The notes beneath the pieces were generated by a model. That model had not been told where the DNA came from. It saw nothing but the letters and a program-made list of their open reading frames with translations, and made no database searches. Position numbers and translations under genes: made by a program. Positions 7,462-13,065 of a DNA stretch of 26,815 bases are shown piece by piece (the stretch's first letter is position 1; every line of letters begins with the position of its first letter). Source of the stretch: Oscillospiraceae bacterium (GTDB taxonomy: Bacteria; Bacillota_A; Clostridia; Oscillospirales; Ruminococcaceae); NCBI GenBank assembly GCA_017400025.1, contig JAFQAF010000144.1, positions 1 to 26,815 on the forward strand, given 5' to 3'.

Positions 7462-7980
7462 TTGGCAAGCGAAAAAATCTTGGCTCAGAAACAGAGCTAT
7501 GTAGCAGATCTGAAAGCTAAACTGGACGCTTCACAGGGTGGTGTTGTATTCAACTACGGTGGTATCACTGTTGCTGAAGATACAAAACTCCGTAAAGAAC
7601 TCAGAGAAGCTGGCGTTACTTATGAAGTAGTTAAAAACACACTGCTGAAAATCGCTATCAAAGATACAGACCTGGAAGGTATGTCTTCCGCACTGGAAGG
7701 TACAACAGCTCTGGCTATCGCAGGTAACGAAGACCCACTTGCAGCAGCAAGAATTCTGCACAAATTTGCTGAAGCTTCAAAAGGCAAATTCGAAATCAAA
7801 ACAGGTTACATGGACGGCGAAGTTCTGGATCTCGCAGGTATTCAGAAACTGGCTACTCTGCCTAACAGAGAAGGCCTTCTCTCTATGCTGCTCTCTGCAC
7901 TTACTGGCAACCTCAGCGGTCTGGCACGTGCACTGGATGCAGTTAAAACAAAAATGGAAGGCGAAGGCGAAGTTGCTTAA
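7462..7980 (+). CDS. rplJ: Ribosomal protein L10 (uL10)
   Basis: A 172-residue protein that anchors L7/L12 dimers to the 50S stalk. The N-terminal RNA-binding domain contains LKAKLDASQGGVVFNYGGIT and TYEVVKNTLLKIAI, and the C-terminal L12-binding helix ends LARALDAVKTKMEGEGE. The start is a TTG codon at 7462: family homology begins there (LASEKILAQKQ) and AAGGAGAGGTGA (7445-7456) is placed correctly. The in-frame ATG at 7372 would read through the attenuator and is rejected. The TTG may lower initiation and is decided by the ribosome binding site. rplL follows by 50 bases. Confidence 0.96.
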   Translation: MASEKILAQKQSYVADLKAKLDASQGGVVFNYGGITVAEDTKLRKELREAGVTYEVVKNTLLKIAIKDTDLEGMSSALEGTTALAIAGNEDPLAAARILHKFAEASKGKFEIKTGYMDGEVLDLAGIQKLATLPNREGLLSMLLSALTGNLSGLARALDAVKTKMEGEGEVA

Positions 7981-8030
7981 TCAGCAGCCCGCACACATCT
8001 AATTATTAAAATTAACGGAGGAAATTTACA

Positions 8031-8402
8031 ATGGCAAGCGAAAAAATCGTAAAATTTGTTGAAGAAATTAAAACTCTTACAGTTCTCGAACTGGCTGAAC
8101 TCGTATCAGCTATCGAAGAAGAATTCGGCGTTACAGCAGCAGCTCCAGTAGTTATGGCTGGTGGCCCAGCTGCAGCAGCAGTTGAAGAAAAAACAGAATT
8201 CGACGTAGTTCTGGTTGAAGCAGGCGCTTCCAAAATGGGCGTTATCAAAGTTGTTAAAGAACTCACAGGTCTGGGTCTGAAAGAATCCAAAGATCTCGTT
8301 GACAACTGCCCAAAAACACTGAAAGAAGCAGTTTCCAAAGCAGATGCAGAAGCTATGAAAGAAAAGCTCGAAGCAGCTGGCGCAAAAGTAGAACTGAAAT
8401 AA
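8031..8402 (+). CDS. rplL: Ribosomal protein L7/L12 (bL12)
   Basis: A 123-residue stalk protein that recruits translational GTPases. It has the N-terminal dimerisation helices ([20 protein letters not shown]), an Ala/Pro-rich hinge ([21 protein letters not shown]) and the C-terminal domain with [19 protein letters not shown] and [19 protein letters not shown] lies 9 bases upstream of the ATG. It is followed directly by a strong terminator. rpoB, which normally follows rplL in bacteria, is not here. Confidence 0.98.
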   Translation: MASEKIVKFVEEIKTLTVLELAELVSAIEEEFGVTAAAPVVMAGGPAAAAVEEKTEFDVVLVEAGASKMGVIKVVKELTGLGLKESKDLVDNCPKTLKEAVSKADAEAMKEKLEAAGAKVELK

Positions 8403-8420
8403 TTCACTTTTCCGATTATG

Positions 8421-8449
8421 AACAGGGTACTCCGGTACCCTGTTTTTTT
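8421..8449 (+). terminator. Rho-independent terminator after rplL
   Basis: A perfect 10-bp stem AACAGGGTAC / GTACCCTGTT (8421-8430 with 8435-8444) has a 4-base loop and leads into a T run. It ends the rplJL transcript. Confidence 0.92.
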
Positions 8450-8488
8450 GTGCTTTTTTGGGAAAAGAGATATAATCATTTATTGCTG

Positions 8489-8517
8489 TTGCAACAATTC
8501 CCCGTGTCTGCTATTAT
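8489..8517 (+). promoter_or_regulatory. Probable sigma-A promoter of the glycosyltransferase-like gene
   Basis: TTGCAA (8489-8494), a 17-base spacer and TATTAT (8512-8517), 29 bases before the start codon of the next gene. Confidence 0.6.
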
Positions 8518-8545
8518 GTAGTTATATCAAAAAGTGAGGTATATT

Positions 8546-9034
8546 ATGAAAATCAGTTTTATTGTTGACTATACAGACCAGAGCCGGATGGAGCTGGCAC
8601 GCTGCCTGGACAGCATTGACAAACAGACAGAAAAAGATATTGAAACAATTGTGGTGGGCTTTGACAGCGACTATATGATATGTGCACCGGATGTTTTCCG
8701 TGCAAAGGGTATGGCATTGGGTGAATATCTGTGCGTATTGCCGGCCTCCGCCTGCATTTCACCTTTCTTCGGCGAAAAAATGCTGGCTATGTGCAAGGAA
8801 CACAGCACAGACAGCGCAATCTGCGGCTGGCAGGAAACAGAAAAGAACACTCCGCTGGACAGAATTCCTGTGCCGCTGATGCTGTACAGAGCCGAAAAAC
8901 TGACAGCGGAACAGCTGGCGAAAAATGAGATAAAGGATATGGGGTTCAACCGCCTGCAGCGCAAAAGAGGCAAAAAAGACGGTGATGTGGCCGTTACTGC
9001 CGAACCGCTGGTATTTGTGACAAAAAGTAAATAG
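8546..9034 (+). CDS. Short GT-A glycosyltransferase-like protein lacking the DxD motif
   Basis: A 162-residue protein of no firm family. Residues 1-90 read like a compressed family 2 glycosyltransferase: MKISFIVDYTDQSRMELARC, then LDSIDKQTEKDIETIVVG and KGMALGEYLCVLPASACISPFF. In active family 2 enzymes the last segment carries the metal-binding DSDD; here it is PASA. The DDGSxD nucleotide-binding turn is replaced by GFDSDY, and about 25 residues between the strands are missing. The C-terminal half is charged and Lys-rich. The start is the ATG at 8546 with GAGG 6 bases upstream; an in-frame GTG 12 bases earlier is less likely. It is probably catalytically dead or has a new role. The homology is by eye and the function unknown. 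Confidence 0.7.
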   Translation: MKISFIVDYTDQSRMELARCLDSIDKQTEKDIETIVVGFDSDYMICAPDVFRAKGMALGEYLCVLPASACISPFFGEKMLAMCKEHSTDSAICGWQETEKNTPLDRIPVPLMLYRAEKLTAEQLAKNEIKDMGFNRLQRKRGKKDGDVAVTAEPLVFVTKSK

Positions 9035-9134
9035 CCGCAGACAGGTAAAACAAACCGTATTCATTGATATTTGTATGGTGAATACACCGGGTAAAGCAAT
9101 CTGTGACAAATCCCGGTTTTGCAGAGGAAATCCT

Positions 9135-9364
9135 ATGAAAAATCTGTATGTTTCAGATCTGGACGGAACCCTGCTGAGAAGCAACGGGACCACATCTGAA
9201 TACACCGACAGGGTAATCAATTCCTTGGTGGATAAAGGAATGATTTTTTCCTATGCCACAGCATGTATTCTTACACAGCGGCATACATAAAAGTTACATC
9301 TGCCGGGTGCAATGCTGTAAGTAAAATTTGTATTTCGTACTATATAAGTGTAGATGTTTGTTGA
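9135..9364 (+). pseudogene. Frameshifted, truncated HAD-family (Cof-type) hydrolase remnant
   Basis: The ATG at 9135, with AGAGGA upstream, begins a Cof-type HAD phosphatase: KNLYVSDLDGTLLRSNGTT carries the DxDGT nucleophile motif, and INSLVDKGMIFSYATA matches the family up to the usual ATAR. There the frame breaks. The original frame stops at 9290, but the frame starting at 9266 continues YSYTAAYIKVTSAG, which matches the family's ATARSY.TA.KVT.G pattern. One base therefore appears lost near 9264. The shifted frame decays and stops at 9362-9364. About 200 residues of a normal Cof protein are absent, so this is a dead fragment, not a sequencing slip alone. Confidence 0.8.
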
Positions 9365-9390
9365 ACAGATTAAGCGGGGAGGTTTATATC

Positions 9391-9750
9391 GTGCTTTTTA
9401 AAAACGGTTCCGGCTGGAAAGCCTGTTTTGATGAGAATATTGGAAGATATTTCGGCGAATATGGCGGTTTTCAGGAATATCATCTTTATGAGATAACAAA
9501 AAAAATATTTGACCGACTTGACAAAAAAATGTCTGAGAGCGATGCAGGCAGCATTATACATGAAGGAAGACATATGTATATGGCTGTTGATGACCGCTGC
9601 GGACCTCCTTATACCATTATTTTCGATGATGACTATGAAAAACTCTGCCCCTGGGCAAACGTTGTAAAAAGCGGGAAGATCTGGCCGGATAAGCTTACTG
9701 ATGCAGTTGTTGAAATATTTGAATCAGAAAAGGACAACCGCGAACAGTAA
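9391..9750 (+). CDS. Conserved-looking hypothetical protein, 119 residues
   Basis: Unrecognised function. It is acidic and rich in aromatic residues, with no signal peptide or membrane segment. It begins MLFKNGSGWKACFDENIGRY, followed by FQEYHLYEITKKIFDRLDKK, a GGRH-like turn in HEGRHMYMAVDD, and ends in a charged helix (LTDAVVEIFESEKDNREQ). The chosen start is the GTG at 9391 because GGGGAGG (9376-9382) lies 8 bases upstream; the in-frame ATG at 9328 has no site and overlaps the HAD remnant. It lies alone after the remnant. The overall pattern suggests a small soluble alpha/beta protein, and a small immunity-type protein is one possibility without direct support. Confidence 0.7.
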   Translation: MLFKNGSGWKACFDENIGRYFGEYGGFQEYHLYEITKKIFDRLDKKMSESDAGSIIHEGRHMYMAVDDRCGPPYTIIFDDDYEKLCPWANVVKSGKIWPDKLTDAVVEIFESEKDNREQ

Positions 9751-9762
9751 AGAAAGAAACGC

Positions 9763-9790
9763 GAACTGAAAAACAAATAACAGTTCTTTC
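9763..9790 (+). terminator. Weak terminator-like hairpin after the 119-residue gene
   Basis: GAACTG (9763-9768) and CAGTTC (9781-9786) form a 6-bp stem with a 12-base loop, followed by TTTC. The stem is short and the T run is poor. Confidence 0.3.
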
Positions 9791-9810
9791 AAAGCCCAAT
9801 TTGTCGTACG

Positions 9811-9845
9811 GAAAAAAGCAAAAGCCGGGCTGATTCCAGCCCGGC
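9811..9845 (-). terminator. Rho-independent terminator of the SLOG-family gene
   Basis: A perfect 9-bp GC-rich stem GCCGGGCTG / CAGCCCGGC (9824-9832 with 9837-9845) has a 4-base loop and, on the minus strand, is followed by TTTTGCTTTTTTC. Confidence 0.9.
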
Positions 9846-9856
9846 CATATTTGTTC

Positions 9857-10366
9857 TTATTCGGAGAAAATATCCTGTATAAAGGCATTTGCTTCTTTAT
9901 AGCCTTCCATTGCGATATTCAGCACTTTTTTATTATTGTCCATAGCATAGCTTGCTGTATAGGCTGTACCGCCGCGGGCCTCTGTGCAGTAGGCCACGCA
10001 CATATCCGCATCGTCCACCAGGGCGCGGTTGCGGCTGTTCATACAGTCAGGAGTATAGACAGGGGAAGCAAAAGTGACCCTGTCGCTTTCTTCTTTTATC
10101 CTTTCATACACCCGCCTGTCAGCGGCACTCCAGTTATCCGCCTGCTGGGGGCAGGGCAGATACAGATGCAGCTTTATGCGGGGGTAACTTTTCTTCACCC
10201 TCAGAACCGCCAGGGCAGCCAGTGTGTCAAAGCCCAGTGCGCCCCCTGCATTGAAGACAGTGCAGCCCCTTTCTGCCAGACCTCTTACAACATAGTCCAG
10301 CTTTTTCATAATATCCAGCTTATCTGCTGCAGGTATATTTCTGTGTCCTGTAAAACAACATTTCAT
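9857..10366 (-). CDS. SLOG-superfamily protein of the DUF1273 (YpsA-like) type
   Basis: A 169-residue cytoplasmic protein with a Rossmann-like SLOG fold, a superfamily that binds nucleotides or nucleotide-derived ligands. Visible features are the N-terminal CCFTGHRNIP motif, FNAGGALGFDTLAALAVL (phosphate-binding glycine loop), LHLYLPCPQQADNW, the NRALVDDADMCVAYC motif and RGGTAYTASYA near the C-terminus. The length fits DUF1273 proteins. The precise ligand is not known; members are linked to stress physiology, cell division (YpsA) or defence. AGAGG lies upstream of the ATG. It is divergent from folA, with promoters that share bases, and has its own terminator. Confidence 0.85.
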   Translation of the reverse strand: MKCCFTGHRNIPAADKLDIMKKLDYVVRGLAERGCTVFNAGGALGFDTLAALAVLRVKKSYPRIKLHLYLPCPQQADNWSAADRRVYERIKEESDRVTFASPVYTPDCMNSRNRALVDDADMCVAYCTEARGGTAYTASYAMDNNKKVLNIAMEGYKEANAFIQDIFSE

Positions 10367-10385
10367 TGTGAAACCTCTTTATTAA

Positions 10386-10403
10386 TACAACTTACAGTTG
10401 TAA
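10386..10403. promoter_or_regulatory. Palindromic operator candidate (BlaI/CopY-like)
   Basis: TACAACT-TAC-AGTTGTA (10386-10402) is a perfect 17-bp palindrome. It overlaps TTACA-GT-TGTAA (10392-10403), which fits the TACAnnTGTA core recognised by BlaI/MecI/CopY-type repressors. It abuts the -10 of the leftward SLOG promoter and covers its expected start site. No such repressor is encoded in the window. Confidence 0.5.
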
Positions 10404-10431
10404 TTATATCAAATAATCAATGATTTGTAAA
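10403..10431 (-). promoter_or_regulatory. Sigma-A promoter of the SLOG-family gene
   Basis: On the minus strand TTTACA (10426-10431), a 17-base spacer and TATAAT (10403-10408). The -35 overlaps that of the divergent folA promoter. Confidence 0.7.
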
Positions 10432-10453
10432 CTGCAATATTTTGTGATAATAT
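10425..10453 (+). promoter_or_regulatory. Sigma-A promoter of folA
   Basis: TTGTAA (10425-10430), a 17-base spacer and TAATAT (10448-10453), 25 bases before the folA start. Its -35 shares five bases with the leftward promoter. Confidence 0.6.
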
Positions 10454-10478
10454 GGTAATATATAACCGAGGTGAAAAC

Positions 10479-10952
10479 ATGATTGGAATAATCGTTGCAT
10501 ACGATAAAAATTACGGAATAGGCAACAAAGGCAGAATCCCCTGGAAAATACCCGGGGAACAGAAGCGTTTCCGCAGCCTTACCATAGGCAATGCCGTGGT
10601 TATGGGCAGGCGCACCTATGAGGAGATAGGCCGCCCGCTGCCCGGCAGGCTGAATATTGTGGTGTCCTCCACACAGAATTTTACCGGGGAAAACCTGATA
10701 ACAGTGCCTTCACTGGAAAAGGCCATAGCGGCTGCAGCCGGCAGGGATGTGTTTATATCCGGCGGCCGGGGGCTGTACCGGGCGGCAATGGATATTGCTG
10801 ATGTGATGTATATAACCGAAGTGGAGGGCGTTTTTGAAGCCGATACATTTTTTCCACAGTTTGATGAAAAAATGTGGAATAAAACCGTGGAAGAGGAATT
10901 CTGCGGTGAAATTCCCTACCGCTATGTGACATATACAAGGAAAACTGAATAA
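10479..10952 (+). CDS. folA: Dihydrofolate reductase
   Basis: Reduces dihydrofolate to tetrahydrofolate with NADPH in the cytoplasm; 157 residues, the usual bacterial size. It begins MIGIIVAYDKNYGIGNKGRI, followed by PWKIPGEQKRF with Glu27 at the position of the substrate-binding acid. Also present are VVMGRRTYEEIGRPLPGR, the NADPH-binding ISGGRGLYRAAM and TEVEGVFEADTFFP. The start is the ATG at 10479 with GAGGTG upstream; the frame from 10452 only adds the promoter region. No thymidylate synthase gene lies beside it. It ends at a bidirectional terminator. Confidence 0.97.
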   Translation: MIGIIVAYDKNYGIGNKGRIPWKIPGEQKRFRSLTIGNAVVMGRRTYEEIGRPLPGRLNIVVSSTQNFTGENLITVPSLEKAIAAAAGRDVFISGGRGLYRAAMDIADVMYITEVEGVFEADTFFPQFDEKMWNKTVEEEFCGEIPYRYVTYTRKTE

Positions 10953-10963
10953 TAGTTAAAACT

Positions 10964-10990
10964 AAAAGCGGCCCCCGCAGGGCCGCTTTT
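10964..10990. terminator. Bidirectional terminator between folA and the 5'-nucleotidase gene
   Basis: An 11-bp stem AAAAGCGGCCC / GGGCCGCTTTT (10964-10974 with 10980-10990) has a 5-base loop. It has A/T flanks on both sides and serves two convergent genes. Confidence 0.9.
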
Positions 10991-11022
10991 GTTATGCAGT
11001 GATTTATACAATCACCGGGCAA

Positions 11023-12846
11023 TTATTTAACTGTAATTCTGCCGGAGCCGTTAACTGTGCTGTAGTCAAGCAGCATGTTAGGGAATTTAGCCAGCAGTGG
11101 AGAGTTTGTAGCTGTGATTTCGCCGTTTTCAAAGGCTGTTACGTAGTTTGCCAGTACCATGTAGTCAACCATTACATAGTCCAGAACGTTGATAGCGCCG
11201 TCAAACATATTGAAACCGTCACCCAGGCTGCGCAGTGTGTAGCTGTTGCCGGCCATGTTGTACTGTGCATTCAGGTCCAGAGGTTCGTATTCGTTTGTTT
11301 CCTTGTTGTAAACTTTAACGTCTTTTACACGGTATTCGCCTGTCGGGCCGCCTGTCCAAACGCCTTTGTCGTCTTTCTGTACGGATGTTTCAACAGATGT
11401 GTCGATTGTGTATGTAACACCTGCAACCTGCAGGAAGCCGCCGCTTTCGCCAACGCCAACTGCCTGTGCGCCCCATTCCAGAGCGTCCAGAACCTGCTGG
11501 CCGGAAACTGTCTGCAGACATGCCACGTTGCCGAATGTGTGGATTTCTTTACATGTCAGGAAGGAGATGTCGCCTGTGATAGCTTTGTTTCTTACGCCGC
11601 CGCCGTTCATGATTGCAACGTCAACATCCAGGTCCATGTTGTCAAACAGATAGTACAGAGCGTCTGCTGCGAAGTCACCTGTGTTGGTGCCTTCTTTACG
11701 AACCAGACGGTTGCCTTCTGCATCATAGTTGTCAAATGTCAGGGCTGTAGTACCGATAACAGCACCCAGTTCGTCGTTGATTTCTTTAATCCAGCCGTCT
11801 TTAAGTGTTTTCACATCTTCAAATACAGGCCATTCTGCACCTGTGTACAGTTCGCTTGCCAGTTTGTAGCCCACAACTTCTGTTACTTCTGCACCTTCAT
11901 CGTCCAGAACAATTTCGCCGTTTTCGTCTTTAACTGTTTCCAGGATTTCTTCGTATTCAATAAAGTCTGTCTTGATTGTACCGTTTTCGATAACCATCAG
12001 ACCGATGCGGTCAAAGTATTCGCCTGTCTGTGTAAGGAGAACTTCCTTGCCGTCTTTGTCAGCCACTTTTTTGCCTTCAACTGTGGAGTGTGAGTGACCG
12101 TCAATAAATGCATCCAGACCGGAAACCTTTGCAATTGTTTCTTCACTTGTCCAAGGCTGTGAGGATGGGTCGTCGCCCAGATGGCCCAGAGCGATAACTT
12201 TTGTTGCGCCGGCTTTCTTTGCTTCGTCTATGGCTTTCTGTACGTCAGCCTGCAGGTCTTCACCTGTTTCGCCTGCGGAAATGCCGTAGATGTATTCGCC
12301 GTTTTCATTCTGGAAGTAAGCAGGTGTGGATTTTGTAAAGGATTCAGGTGTTGTGATACCTACAAATGCCACTTTTTCGCCGCCAACTTCAAAGATTTTG
12401 TAGCTTTCAAGAACATTTTCTGTTCTTTCGCCGTTTTCAAGTTTGTAGAAGTTTGCAGATACATATGGGAATTCAGCCCATTCAATGATGTTCATTGTGC
12501 CTTCCATGCTGTAGTCAAATTCATGGTTGCCCAATGTTGCCAGGTCATATTCTGCAGCGTTCATCAGTTCAATGATTGTTTCACCAAAGTCCATTGAGCC
12601 GTAAACAGTACCCTGGCTGTGGTCACCTGCGTCCACCAGCAGCACGTCATCATACTGGTTGGCAAGTTCAGCCTTCACAGCAGCGATAACATCGTAGCTC
12701 AGCGGATTGTCGATGTAGGTGTGCACGTCATTTGTGTACAGGATGGCAACAGAGCCGCCCTGTGTGCCGGTGTCTGCGCCAGTGCCGCCGCATGCAACTG
12801 TGAACAGCATGCAGAAAGCAAGCAATAAAGCAAGCAGTTTTTTCAT
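11023..12846 (-). CDS. UshA-like 5'-nucleotidase/2',3'-cyclic phosphodiesterase lipoprotein
   Basis: A 607-residue exported enzyme that should remove phosphate from extracellular nucleotides. A type II signal peptide ends FTVAC with Cys19 as the lipid site. The N-terminal metallophosphatase domain has TNDVHTYID (Asp40, His42), VDAGDHSQGT (Asp75), TLGNHEFDY (Asn107, His108), HLGDDP and DGHSHSTVEG. The C-terminal 5'-nucleotidase domain (about 350-580) has MNGGGVRNKAITGDIS, GGFLQVAGVTYTID and the substrate-stacking region SLGDGFNMFDG. All expected metal ligands appear present. CGGAGGA lies 8-9 bases upstream of the ATG. It is a single gene between two terminators, probably for nucleoside and phosphate salvage on the cell surface. 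Confidence 0.94.
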   Translation of the reverse strand: MKKLLALLLAFCMLFTVACGGTGADTGTQGGSVAILYTNDVHTYIDNPLSYDVIAAVKAELANQYDDVLLVDAGDHSQGTVYGSMDFGETIIELMNAAEYDLATLGNHEFDYSMEGTMNIIEWAEFPYVSANFYKLENGERTENVLESYKIFEVGGEKVAFVGITTPESFTKSTPAYFQNENGEYIYGISAGETGEDLQADVQKAIDEAKKAGATKVIALGHLGDDPSSQPWTSEETIAKVSGLDAFIDGHSHSTVEGKKVADKDGKEVLLTQTGEYFDRIGLMVIENGTIKTDFIEYEEILETVKDENGEIVLDDEGAEVTEVVGYKLASELYTGAEWPVFEDVKTLKDGWIKEINDELGAVIGTTALTFDNYDAEGNRLVRKEGTNTGDFAADALYYLFDNMDLDVDVAIMNGGGVRNKAITGDISFLTCKEIHTFGNVACLQTVSGQQVLDALEWGAQAVGVGESGGFLQVAGVTYTIDTSVETSVQKDDKGVWTGGPTGEYRVKDVKVYNKETNEYEPLDLNAQYNMAGNSYTLRSLGDGFNMFDGAINVLDYVMVDYMVLANYVTAFENGEITATNSPLLAKFPNMLLDYSTVNGSGRITVK

Positions 12847-12875
12847 GTTTTTTCCTCCGTTTTTAAACGTTTTTC

Positions 12876-12902
12876 AGCGGTACAGTACGGAAATATACCG
12901 CT
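12876..12902. repeat. Inverted repeat in the 5' region of the 5'-nucleotidase gene
   Basis: AGCGGTA (12876-12882) and TACCGCT (12896-12902) form a perfect 7-bp inverted repeat with 13 bases between. It lies about 30 bases upstream of the start codon and could be a leader hairpin or an operator. A convincing promoter was not resolved here. Confidence 0.4.
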
Positions 12903-13026
12903 TTCTGTCAGTTATAATAATAACATAATCAAAGGTGGAATTACTATATTAAAACTGCATAATACAAAAGGGGTTTATCCATAAAAATAACTAAAAGGTT
13001 AAAAAATGGTTACAGTTTGCAAAAAC

Positions 13027-13052
13027 AAAAGGCACTCCGCAGAGTGCCTTTT
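13027..13052 (-). terminator. Rho-independent terminator of the flavin reductase gene
   Basis: A perfect 11-bp stem AAAAGGCACTC / GAGTGCCTTTT (13027-13037 with 13042-13052) has a 4-base loop and, on the minus strand, runs into TTTTGTTTTT. Confidence 0.92.
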
Positions 13053-13065
13053 ATAAAAGGAGGAT

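Noticed and set aside
9085..9121. Terminator after the glycosyltransferase-like gene
   Set aside because: ACCGGG and CCCGGT can pair, but the loop is about 20 bases and the T run is short, so support is poor.
10999..12093. Long frame opposite the 5'-nucleotidase gene
   Set aside because: It is antisense to a clear domain-matched gene and Cys/Val/Phe-rich like the other shadow frames.
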